Shown: one piece after another, positions 7,089 to 14,415 of the stretch | Layout: the number at the start of each line of letters is the position of its first letter | How positions within the stretch are numbered: position 1 is the first letter of the stretch | Assembly: GCA_002401295.1 (NCBI GenBank) | Contig: NVSR01000025.1 | Location: forward strand, 1 to 17,144 | Length of the DNA stretch: 17,144 nt | Direction of reading: 5' to 3' | DNA from: SAR324 cluster bacterium | GTDB lineage: Bacteria; SAR324; XYD2-FULL-50-16 | Notes under the pieces: model-generated | Seen by the model: the letters and a program-made list of their open reading frames with translations, nothing else | What the model was told of the DNA's origin: nothing | The model's database searches: none | Position numbers and translations under genes: made by a program

Positions 7089-7908
7089 AATCCTGATTGT
7101 TGATGATGAGCAAAGGTTACACACAGCTTATCGGAAAATTTTATGTGCTAAAAATACTTTAAGCCACCTTGATAATGAAGCACTCGACTTATTTGCCTTA
7201 GAACCTCCCTCTACTGCGGACAAAGAGTCAACCAGCCATAGGCTGGACTCGGCGTTTTATGGTGAGGAAGCCTTGGATAAAGTCAGTGACGCTTTGAGGG
7301 AAGATAAGCCCTATTCCATGGTTTTCATGGATATACGCATGCCACCAGGTATGGATGGCATTGAAGCAAGCCAACAGCTTTGGCAGATTGATCCCTGCTT
7401 GCACATTGCTATTTGTACCGCCTTTGCTGACTACTCCGCAGAGGAAATTAGAAGAGAGCTCCGCGATCATCGTGATCAGTTCCTGATCCTTAAAAAACCT
7501 TTCATACCGATCGTCATTGAAACCGTCGCAACTATGTTGACCAGCTCCAATACTCTCAAGTTCTCTCTGGAGCAGCAGCTCAAAAAGAAATCGCAAGAAG
7601 CTGAGGAGTTTAGACAACGCCTGGAGGCCGTTCAAGAACTAAGTGATTTCACCGATCAAGTGAACAACGATCTGTTTTCTCATCTCCACCATGAATTAAG
7701 AACAGCCCTCTACGCGGTGTTAGGATATACGGAGATCCTCTTGCAAGATAGAGTGCTGACCGAGGATCAACAGCAAATGCTGGATACTGTATTCAACCGC
7801 AGCAGCTATCTATTGGGATTAGTCAGAGATATGATTGATCCGACTAAAGCGAGAACAGAAAAACTGGAACTCAAGAGTTGGGAACCCACTGACGAACCCA
7901 TTGAATAA
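7081..7908 (+). CDS. Response regulator with a C-terminal HisKA (DHp) domain and no ATPase domain
   Basis: A 275-residue regulator whose ATG (7081) overlaps the end of the kinase gene by 8 bp, showing translational coupling. The receiver has D8/D9 (ILIVDDE), phospho-acceptor D84 (VFMDIRMPPGMDG), T113 (CTA) and K139 (KKP), but is long: about 35 extra residues lie between helix 1 and the GEEAL segment (roughly 24-58). After a coiled-coil linker (LEQQLKKKSQEAEEF) comes a HisKA-like segment about 195-255 with the H-box FSHLHHELRTALYAVLGYTE, putative phospho-histidine H204. The protein stops near 275, so there is no N, G1, F or G2 box: it has the dimerisation/phosphotransfer half of a kinase but no catalytic half. 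It may pass phosphate from D84 via H204 to another receiver, or act as a dimer partner or phosphatase. No DNA-binding or diguanylate cyclase output is present. The stop is clean, followed by spacer, with no trace of a lost ATPase domain before the next gene. Confidence 0.92.
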   Translation: MARILIVDDEQRLHTAYRKILCAKNTLSHLDNEALDLFALEPPSTADKESTSHRLDSAFYGEEALDKVSDALREDKPYSMVFMDIRMPPGMDGIEASQQLWQIDPCLHIAICTAFADYSAEEIRRELRDHRDQFLILKKPFIPIVIETVATMLTSSNTLKFSLEQQLKKKSQEAEEFRQRLEAVQELSDFTDQVNNDLFSHLHHELRTALYAVLGYTEILLQDRVLTEDQQQMLDTVFNRSSYLLGLVRDMIDPTKARTEKLELKSWEPTDEPIE

Positions 7909-7989
7909 ACGGCCCCTCAGATTCCTTCGGGATAACACACTGGAAGTTATAATTCTCGAGTCCAATAGAATTTATTCACTAAGGCCTGA

Positions 7990-9486
7990 ATGAGTTTAAA
8001 TCAAGATTTAAAATTGGGAGCATATTGGAATTCACTAGGTTTTTTTATCCGCTTTTGGATTGGCCTTTTCAGTTCTATCCTTTTTGTTCGCTTATTGGGG
8101 CAAGAGGATTACGGAATCGTTACCTTCATCTTGGGCTGTACTTCGCTGGGAAGTATTCTGGTTAATCTAGGATTTGGCACAATTATCACAAAATACATTG
8201 CAGAACAAAGGGCTAATGGAGTTAAGAGTCAACTATTCTCACTACTCTATCAAACCACCCTGCTCAGAGCAGGAGTCATAGGAATCATCACCGTGACCCT
8301 CTTTTTTTCCAAAGACCTGACCGCTTATTTCCACAAACCCTTCCTGGCCCCCTATCTTTATTTTATCCCTCTTCTGCTCATCAGTACTTATTTTCAAGGA
8401 ACCTTCAAAACTATCCTGAGCAGTTATTATGAACAGAAGTTTATCAACAGCTGTTTAATTCTGGAGATGATCATTAAGTTAGGTTTAGTACTGCTTGCCC
8501 TATATTGGGATCTCAGAATCATGGGTTTTTTACTGGCCATTCTGCTAGCAGAATTAATTTCAGGTACACAATTATTACAGCGCACGAGAAAAAAAGTTTT
8601 TTCAGTTCTCCAGCGGAGTTCAACACCTTTTCCTTTACGGAGCAAGCTTTCCCTTGCAGGCCATGCTTTCGGTGTGACCCTCTCGATTCGGCTTTTGGGA
8701 AGAGAATCGGATATTTTCTTACTCGGTATTCTTCATCATGATATCAGGCAAGTTGCTATCTACGCGGTCGTATTTGGATTACCTAACATGACTTTTGAAC
8801 TTTTTCGCAGTGCACTGGGGGGGGGATTGGGGCTCACTATTTTCACGGAACAAGTAGAGGGGCATCAGATTCAAGCCTTGCGAGCTACCTATAAAAAAAT
8901 TCTGCATCTTTTTTCTATCTTTTTATTTCCTACAATGATTGGGGGCATATTGGTGGGCGGGGATTTAGCCACCTTAATGTATGGATCCGAATATCAAGGC
9001 TTGTCCTTGCTCATCGGTATTTTATTTTTTGCCTTGGGTATTGCTTCCATCAACGCGGTACTGACGGATTTACTCTTTGCCCTGGACCGGGGTAAAGCAT
9101 TGATGAAACTTCAATTAGGGGCAGGCATCTCTAACCTGCTCATCAATATCATGGTGATTCCCCAATATGGAGCCCTGGGTGTGGCCGTAACCACTGCTTT
9201 GATCAATACGGCTTTTACACTGACCGGAATGTTATTGGTACATAAAATTATTCAACCAACTTACCCCTTCCAAAGTTGGTTTCGCTACCTGCTCATCTCC
9301 TTGATCATGGGTGGCTGTGTCTATTTTTTTCCTTTTGCTTTCTATTGGAAAATTATCATGGGCATGCTTGTTTATGGACTCTTGTTTATCCTCCAGGCTC
9401 TTTGTTCTGAGGATCGAGTGTGGCTGGCACTGGTCTGGCGGTGGATCCTGGAGTATCGTCAAAAATTTTTTTCCCTTTCATCCTGA
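7990..9486 (+). CDS. Polysaccharide flippase (Wzx/MATE-like, oligosaccharide flippase family)
   Basis: A 498-residue integral membrane protein with hydrophobic segments spread along its whole length, consistent with 12-14 helices of the MVF/MATE-type Wzx fold. Landmarks are the N-terminal pattern RFWIGLFSSILFVRLLGQED followed by YGIVTF, then NLGFGTIITKYIAEQRA, typical of oligosaccharide flippases; length is usual. It should move undecaprenyl-pyrophosphate-linked oligosaccharide units across the inner membrane. The ATG at 7990 sits after AAGG (7981-7984). It follows the sensory operon on the same strand after 81 bp; I see no strong terminator between, so read-through is possible. It faces the O-antigen ligase gene with only 5 bp between stop codons, and no terminator fits in that gap. 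A wzx-type assignment is secure as a family, not as to the glycan. Confidence 0.92.
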   Translation: MSLNQDLKLGAYWNSLGFFIRFWIGLFSSILFVRLLGQEDYGIVTFILGCTSLGSILVNLGFGTIITKYIAEQRANGVKSQLFSLLYQTTLLRAGVIGIITVTLFFSKDLTAYFHKPFLAPYLYFIPLLLISTYFQGTFKTILSSYYEQKFINSCLILEMIIKLGLVLLALYWDLRIMGFLLAILLAELISGTQLLQRTRKKVFSVLQRSSTPFPLRSKLSLAGHAFGVTLSIRLLGRESDIFLLGILHHDIRQVAIYAVVFGLPNMTFELFRSALGGGLGLTIFTEQVEGHQIQALRATYKKILHLFSIFLFPTMIGGILVGGDLATLMYGSEYQGLSLLIGILFFALGIASINAVLTDLLFALDRGKALMKLQLGAGISNLLINIMVIPQYGALGVAVTTALINTAFTLTGMLLVHKIIQPTYPFQSWFRYLLISLIMGGCVYFFPFAFYWKIIMGMLVYGLLFILQALCSEDRVWLALVWRWILEYRQKFFSLSS

Positions 9487-9491
9487 GGGTA

Positions 9492-10910
9492 TCAGCTGGT
9501 TTCACCCTCCTGATCTTGTAGGTAAAAACTGTATCCACGATACAAGGCGGCGGCTAAAATCCAGAGGTAAGCGATCATCTGACGATCATAAAGGCGGGTT
9601 CCACTCATATTAACCAGAACCAGGCTGATGATGGCGCCTAAAAACCCCACAGCCACTCCTTTCCAATAGGGATCCTTTGACTCACAAAATATTTTCAAGG
9701 AAAACCGAAAAATCGCTACCAGCAAAAATACAAAAGCCAGCAGTCCGGTGATGCCCGCATTCACCAGGATATTCAAGAAACCATTGTGAACTGCCATGCC
9801 ACTACTACCATGAGCTTTGGCTGCCTCATCTTCAAATTTTTCTATTTTAATGTACCGAAAGCTAAAAAACCCCTGTCCTATCCATGGTTTTTCCCGAATC
9901 AAATAAAAGGCTTTTGACCAGGCGATCAGGCGAGCGTGAATTGAAGGATCCACCTGCTCCCCATAAGGCCCTTCCACCGAACTTTGGCTGAAACGTTTGC
10001 GAATATTGCCCGAAGAAAAAGCAATGCCAGCAATCAAGCACAGGACTACTACTTTTCTGGCATTCACTTTTGAGAGTACAGCTATAATCATACAGGCTAA
10101 TCCCGTAGATGCCATGCCTCCCCGAGAATAGGTCACCACAACAGCGACAAGCCCTATGCCCGCAGTAACGGCAAAGAACAACCGCCATTTCTGCTCCGGC
10201 AAGTGACTCAAAGCCAAGCCCACAGCAAAAGGCACATAATAGCTAAAAAAGCTGGCTGAATAGTTGGCAGTATTAAATAGACCGGAAGCCCGCTCCAAAT
10301 TATCAGCTCTAGTTACTGCCAACATACTCATATAATCGCGGATATTTTGCAGACCAGCAAACAGCAACATTAACATCACCCAAAAAATTACCTGCTTGGC
10401 TTCTTTTTGGGTGCGAACCCCTTTCAAGCAAAAAAAGTAAAATAGAATCCATTGCAACCATTGCTGGAAGATTGGAAAAATCGTGTCTTTCAAAACTGTT
10501 ACAGGAACCACAAAGTAGGACTGCACAAAGGAAATCGAGAAGGAGAGTACCACAAAAAAGATGGGCAAATTTAGTGGAGAATAGATTAAGAGTCGCTCCG
10601 AGTAAGTCGCGCAGCGTAGTAAAACGATTCCCACATAAGAAATCCAAAGTACATTGAAGGGATTCACATAAGAAATATTAATCGCCGCAATCAAACTCTC
10701 AAAATTAAAGGGAATGACGACAATGATAGCTCCCAGAATAATGTGATAATCCCGCAGAAGAATCTTGATGTAGAGGATAAGTCCCAGCAGTAAAAAGACA
10801 GGTACGCTGACCATAGGATAGTGGGGAATCGCAATCCCCAAGGTAGCGGAGATTCCCCCAAAGAGTAAAAACTGTAAAAAGAGGCTGAGATAATGACTGA
10901 AGACACTCAT
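9492..10910 (-). CDS. O-antigen ligase/polymerase family membrane protein (WaaL/Wzy-like)
   Basis: A 472-residue polytopic membrane protein with about 10-12 hydrophobic helices. The O-antigen ligase (PF04932) signature is visible: TYSRGGM at 260-266 at the start of the core, a large hydrophilic loop about 300-370 with ARLIAW (326-331) and IGQGFFSF (344-351), and the conserved histidine in AVHNGFLN (373-380) before the last helices. WaaL ligases and Wzy polymerases share this architecture and I cannot tell them apart. Next to a flippase and an initiating transferase, polymerase is the likelier role, joining repeat units at the periplasmic face. The ATG at 10908-10910 has only a weak site (TAAG). 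The sugar-transferase gene lies 66 bp upstream on the same strand, so the two are probably co-transcribed. The last codons lie 5 bp from the convergent flippase gene. Confidence 0.93.
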   Translation of the reverse strand: MSVFSHYLSLFLQFLLFGGISATLGIAIPHYPMVSVPVFLLLGLILYIKILLRDYHIILGAIIVVIPFNFESLIAAINISYVNPFNVLWISYVGIVLLRCATYSERLLIYSPLNLPIFFVVLSFSISFVQSYFVVPVTVLKDTIFPIFQQWLQWILFYFFCLKGVRTQKEAKQVIFWVMLMLLFAGLQNIRDYMSMLAVTRADNLERASGLFNTANYSASFFSYYVPFAVGLALSHLPEQKWRLFFAVTAGIGLVAVVVTYSRGGMASTGLACMIIAVLSKVNARKVVVLCLIAGIAFSSGNIRKRFSQSSVEGPYGEQVDPSIHARLIAWSKAFYLIREKPWIGQGFFSFRYIKIEKFEDEAAKAHGSSGMAVHNGFLNILVNAGITGLLAFVFLLVAIFRFSLKIFCESKDPYWKGVAVGFLGAIISLVLVNMSGTRLYDRQMIAYLWILAAALYRGYSFYLQDQEGETS

Positions 10911-10976
10911 CTTAGTTCAATCTTAGTGCAATATTATTCCCCAGTTAAGGGGGAGAACTCAGGGGATATTTTTCAG

Positions 10977-11687
10977 TTAAAATAAAATATTTTTAATTGT
11001 CACTAAAAGAATCTTGATATCCAACAAACAAACTCGAAGTGGTCCCAGCTGGGATAATAGGATGCCGTAGGTATGATCAGCAATCAACTTGTTCGCCGTT
11101 TTCCTCAAGCTTTCATCATGTTCCCGCCTCATTTGCGCAATACCTGTAATGCCCGGCTTGAGATGCATGTATCTTTCCCCGTAAAAAGGATAGCGTTCAC
11201 TGAGTTCCCGCAAAAATTCCGGCCTTTCTGGACGAGGCCCGATCAGACTCATTTCTCCCTTTAGTACCAGGAAAAATTGAGGGAATTCATCAAGATGAGC
11301 TTTCCTCAAAAAATTGCCGATGGGGGTCACACGAGGATCTTTTTGTCCTTTACCTTCCTGAGCCCAGATGGGGCCTGTGATGGCTTCGGCATTCACTTTC
11401 ATACTACGGAATTTGATCAAGTTGAAAATTTTTCCATCCTTTCCAATACGCTGTTGCCTAAAAAAAACAGGTCCGGAAGATGTCAGTTTTACCGCAATCC
11501 CAGTTAACAAGATTACCCAACTCAACAATATCAGGGCAACCAGAGCTCCTACAACATCTAGAATTCGTTTCGCAAGCAAGACCCGAGGAGCCAACTGCGT
11601 GATCATGATGGTTGTAGGAAGCTCTGTTATACCCCTACTTTTCCCCTCCTGGGGGAGACGCAAAATTGGATTTTCAGACTGTTTCAT
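10977..11687 (-). CDS. Undecaprenyl-phosphate sugar-1-phosphate transferase (bacterial sugar transferase family)
   Basis: A 236-residue monotopic phosphoglycosyl transferase of the PglC/WcaJ C-terminal-domain type (PF02397), which starts a glycan by putting a sugar-1-phosphate on the lipid carrier. Visible signatures: AKRILDVVGALVALILLSW (39-57, the re-entrant membrane helix), GPVFFRQQRIGKDGK (72-86), FNLIKFRSM (88-96), the catalytic Asp-Glu pair D133-E134 in KAHLDEFPQ, KGEMSLIGPRPERPEF (143-158) and LKPGITGIAQ (176-185). There is no N-terminal multi-TM block, so it is a short family member. The N-terminal 35 residues before LLAKRILD are polar and could be partly non-coding; the ATG at 11687 and the one at 11606 both lack a strong ribosome site. 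The donor sugar cannot be read from sequence. It is first in an operon with the ligase/polymerase gene. Confidence 0.95.
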   Translation of the reverse strand: MKQSENPILRLPQEGKSRGITELPTTIMITQLAPRVLLAKRILDVVGALVALILLSWVILLTGIAVKLTSSGPVFFRQQRIGKDGKIFNLIKFRSMKVNAEAITGPIWAQEGKGQKDPRVTPIGNFLRKAHLDEFPQFFLVLKGEMSLIGPRPERPEFLRELSERYPFYGERYMHLKPGITGIAQMRREHDESLRKTANKLIADHTYGILLSQLGPLRVCLLDIKILLVTIKNILF

Positions 11688-12272
11688 AAATAATTTTAGT
11701 AATCAAGAAAAACATATAACTCACGAGTATTTGATTAAGAGTAGTATTTCCATTTTCTACGCCAAAGCACTTATCAAGGTATTTTCCTAGTAAAAGTAAT
11801 AATAATTTTAACAGCTTATTGAATAGGGCTTCCTCCCTGGTATTTAGACAAAGAGTATCTCAAGGAGGATAAACTGTTCCATTATTAAACATACGATTAA
11901 TAATGGAACACTCACACGCCCCCCCTTCTTCTACGGGTTCTTAATTCTTTTACAGGCATCACTAAATAATCACTCAAATAAACCAGATAACTAAGTCTAT
12001 TCAATTCTCTTTTACCAATCTATAGAAAAAAGGAGAACTCCCTGCAATGAAGGGCTAAGGATAGATGAACCCTGGTATTAGAGGACTCTTTCCAAGTCCT
12101 TCAGCTCTATTATCGGGATGGAAAAGTATGGGAGTCGGGGGTTTGCAAAATGAATCACCAGGTTAGGGGAAATATAAATCGGGACCGTTCATTTTCCAGT
12201 TACTAGTTTTTACCCAGACACTAACTACTTTTGCTGAAATATGAACGGTACAAATAAACCATAGGAGTAAGG
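11688..12272. other. Divergent intergenic region between glycan and surface-protein operons
   Basis: No convincing gene in about 585 bp. It holds the 14-bp inverted repeat at 11875-11910, a direct repeat CCCTGGTATT (11835-11844 and 12070-12079), a small hairpin AGGACT/AGTCCT (12082-12087/12095-12100) and a split 9-bp inverted repeat ACCGTTCAT (12184-12192)/ATGAACGGT (12241-12249) close to the lipoprotein start. AAGGAGG at 11862-11868 is a good ribosome-site look-alike but no start codon follows at a usable distance. I compared it by eye with c-di-GMP and cobalamin riboswitch cores and found no match. Confidence 0.6.
11875..11910. repeat. Perfect 14-bp inverted repeat, possible operator or hairpin
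   Basis: TGTTCCATTATTAA at 11875-11888 is the exact reverse complement of 11897-11910, with an 8-bp spacer (ACATACGA). It lies in the divergent region, about 190 bp before the sugar-transferase start and 360 bp before the lipoprotein start. No T-run follows on either strand and the stem is AT-rich, so a dimeric regulator site is about as likely as an RNA hairpin. Confidence 0.7.
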
Positions 12273-12770
12273 GTGAAGGGGACTATAAACAAATGTTTAC
12301 TGTTAATTCTATTCATAATTTTTTCTGTGAGTTGCAAGAGCAGTAAAGATGAAGAGAAAGGGAGCACTCCACCAGAAGCAGTGGAACCAGATGGAATAAT
12401 TACAGAACAGGGTCTTGGATTGGAAGGGGTAACAATCTCAGATGACTTTAATTTTTCCTCCCAGAAAAAGATAGGGGTACACATCACTGTTTATACTCCT
12501 TTGGGAACCTTACAGAAAAATGCATTGGTTCAGGTTTTCACCGCAAAGATGGAGAGTTCTCTGAAACCAACGAAAGATAGTGCTTTGCAAGTCCCCACTA
12601 AACTCATTGCGACGGGAAGAACAAACGCTCAGGGAGTCTACCAAAACCAACTATTGGTTGCTGCTCCCATCAAAGAGCTAACTGTCATTGTTGGTGCCTT
12701 TGGCATCCCCAATCGAAAAACACTGTTACTTTCCAAAAATTTAACGATCCAAGCAATTTTCAAAAAATAG
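12273..12770 (+). CDS. Small lipoprotein; resembles the N-terminal domain of LruC-type proteins
   Basis: A 165-residue exported protein. It starts at a GTG (12273) 7 bases after GGAG. A type II signal peptide is likely: a short basic start, hydrophobic CLLLILFIIFSV and Cys21 in FSVSCKSS; the lipobox is imperfect, with Ser at -3. A Ser/Lys/Glu-rich tether follows to about residue 40. The folded part (about 55-163) reads DFNFSSQKKIGVHITVYTPL, then a long loop, TGRTNAQGVYQNQLL and ELTVIVGAFGIPN, which is the pattern of the N-terminal beta-domain of long LruC proteins (conserved FNFST...V.V.V and T.A.G.Y....P). Here that domain is a separate polypeptide. The next gene, encoding the LruC domain, begins 9 bp after its stop, so the two are co-translated and probably act together at the outer membrane. 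The LruC relation is from pattern memory. Confidence 0.85.
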   Translation: MKGTINKCLLLILFIIFSVSCKSSKDEEKGSTPPEAVEPDGIITEQGLGLEGVTISDDFNFSSQKKIGVHITVYTPLGTLQKNALVQVFTAKMESSLKPTKDSALQVPTKLIATGRTNAQGVYQNQLLVAAPIKELTVIVGAFGIPNRKTLLLSKNLTIQAIFKK

Positions 12771-12779
12771 GAGAAAAGC

Positions 12780-14354
12780 ATGTTCCGAAAAATTTTTCTT
12801 GGTCTTTTCTTCTGCATTTTTACAATGAGCGTCTCTGGGGAGAATCACCAGGAATGGCAGTTGAATCTGTCGAATTTTGATGGGTCTGGTAAACCGCTTA
12901 ATTTAGTGACTCCACCTGTATTTAGTAGTGATTTTTACTCCGATCTAGTTGCAGCATTACCGGAAATGAACAACATGGTCTACCTGCATCCGGAGTATTT
13001 TACCGTTGAAAATACCACCATTAACCTGCTTCACAATGCGAATGAAGTCAAAGTAACCTTTTTGCATGAGGGAGCCGGATACCGAAATATGCTGGGTTAT
13101 GTCGCTTACCAGAATGGCAACGAACCTCAAACCGTGGCTGATTTGAAAGCGAATGGTGTGTTTCTTTTCCCGAATGCTTCTTTATCCGGGTCGGGAGGCA
13201 GTTTATCCTTCGGTGATACTGTTTCTCTAGGGGACTTCCCTCAAAATACAAAGCTACTTTTCTTCATTGTTTCCAATGGCTGGAATAATGGTAGCATTCA
13301 AGATACCGATTGGATTTTCACCACAGATATGACCGTCAATCCAGAGGACCCTACAATCAAAATGAATAATATCCCCATCACCCAACATGTAGCCATGTTA
13401 TGGCATAGTGACAGCAAGCTCTTAGTGATGGGATTTGAGGATATTTTCCGTACAGGTGGTGACCATGATTTCAATGATGTTATGTTTACAGTCTCCTCAA
13501 CACCCAGTGACGCGATCCAATCTACAAATTTTGTCGTCATGCCGGAAGCAGGGGAAAGTAACAATCAAAGCCACCATTATTCCCCCGCAATGGATACCTT
13601 GGGTATTCTAGCCTATGAGGATCTTTGGCCACAGAAAGGAGACTTCGACTTCAATGATGTCGTCGTAAATTATTATATCATTGAAACCAGAGAAGACAAT
13701 AAAGTCATAAAAGTTCAATATGATATGATCCCTCAGGCGATGGGTGCATCCTTCTCCAATTCGTTTCGCCTCAGATGGGATGTACCCATCAGCAAGATTA
13801 AGTCCGTCAAAAAAACTTTCAAGAGTGAAATCTGGAATATGACAGCTCGGGAAGATAACGGGGGGAGTATTATTGAATTCATTGACAGTGTAAAAGGAGC
13901 AATCCTCCCACCCTCTGGTTATAAGATGTCAAATACCATTGCCGGCAGCCCTCTGGTTCTGGGAGAAAAAGTGACCATGATCATTGAGTTCACCGAACCT
14001 ATCTCCCCCTCTACCCTGGGAGATCCTCCTTACAATAGTTATATTGCTCGTGGTGATGGTTTAGGCGGTCTCATCGAGGTTCATCTTCCCAATCAGGCCC
14101 CCAGTAGTGAGGCAACACTAAGCTACTTTGGTACAGGCGATGATGATTCCATTCCCAATGAAGGTCGTTATTATAAAACATCCGGAAACTTACCATGGGC
14201 GATATCAATTCCTAATCCATGGAATAATCCCTTAGAAAAAACAACTATCCATCAAGGGTATCCTTTGATCGTACCTTGGGCGGCCAGCAATGGCGTTGAT
14301 AACGATAATTGGTATCAAGCAGGTGTAGATAACACCTACCTTTATTTGCGATAA
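12780..14354 (+). CDS. Exported DUF4114 + LruC domain protein
   Basis: A 524-residue secreted or surface protein. The ATG at 12780 follows AGGAG at good spacing; residues 1-20 are a signal peptide (FLGLFFCIFTMSVSG). Two related domains are visible. About 155-240 is DUF4114-like, with MGFEDIFRTGGDHDFNDVMF (217-236). About 270-520 is LruC-like, with YEDLWPQKGDFDFNDVVVNY (279-298). Each centres on an acidic D-x-D-F-N-D motif of the kind expected to bind calcium, so the protein carries two such sites in tandem. LruC was named from a Leptospira immune-reactive protein; its biochemical function is not established, and DUF4114 is common in large secreted or adhesin-like proteins. No cell-wall anchor or T9SS tail is visible. 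It is the second gene of an operon with the lipoprotein; a GC-rich hairpin follows its stop. Confidence 0.92.
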   Translation: MFRKIFLGLFFCIFTMSVSGENHQEWQLNLSNFDGSGKPLNLVTPPVFSSDFYSDLVAALPEMNNMVYLHPEYFTVENTTINLLHNANEVKVTFLHEGAGYRNMLGYVAYQNGNEPQTVADLKANGVFLFPNASLSGSGGSLSFGDTVSLGDFPQNTKLLFFIVSNGWNNGSIQDTDWIFTTDMTVNPEDPTIKMNNIPITQHVAMLWHSDSKLLVMGFEDIFRTGGDHDFNDVMFTVSSTPSDAIQSTNFVVMPEAGESNNQSHHYSPAMDTLGILAYEDLWPQKGDFDFNDVVVNYYIIETREDNKVIKVQYDMIPQAMGASFSNSFRLRWDVPISKIKSVKKTFKSEIWNMTAREDNGGSIIEFIDSVKGAILPPSGYKMSNTIAGSPLVLGEKVTMIIEFTEPISPSTLGDPPYNSYIARGDGLGGLIEVHLPNQAPSSEATLSYFGTGDDDSIPNEGRYYKTSGNLPWAISIPNPWNNPLEKTTIHQGYPLIVPWAASNGVDNDNWYQAGVDNTYLYLR

Positions 14355-14368
14355 TTTTTCTCTCCTCG

Positions 14369-14394
14369 GGGCAGGGCTTCCCTTAAGCCTGCCC
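14369..14394 (+). terminator. GC-rich hairpin after the LruC gene (terminator or attenuator)
   Basis: GGGCAGG (14369-14375) pairs with CCTGCCC (14388-14394), and CTT/AAG extend the stem inward past one bulged G. The T-run is not immediate; ATTTTTTAA follows only about 14 bases on, just before the next start codon. It may reduce, rather than stop, transcription into the FGE-like gene. Confidence 0.5.
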
Positions 14395-14415
14395 TCCACT
14401 CTTCAGGATTTTTTA

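Noticed and set aside
11368..11790. A + strand ORF of 140 codons overlapping the sugar-transferase gene
   Set aside because: The sugar-transferase frame holds every catalytic landmark; the opposite frame is a shadow extended by chance.
11862..11946. Small gene behind the AAGGAGG at 11862-11868
   Set aside because: The first ATG is about 35 bases away and gives only a 13-codon frame.
11835..12079. Direct repeat CCCTGGTATT (two copies)
   Set aside because: Ten bases with only two copies 235 bp apart is too weak to call a regulatory or mobile feature.
12120..12185. Possible riboswitch core (TTTGCAAAATG, CACCAGGTTAGGGG)
   Set aside because: It did not match the c-di-GMP or cobalamin core motifs when compared by eye, and no covarying stems were obvious.
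12241..12264. Seven-codon upstream ORF before the lipoprotein gene
   Set aside because: No ribosome site precedes it, and the ATG is explained by the ATGAACGGT inverted-repeat arm.
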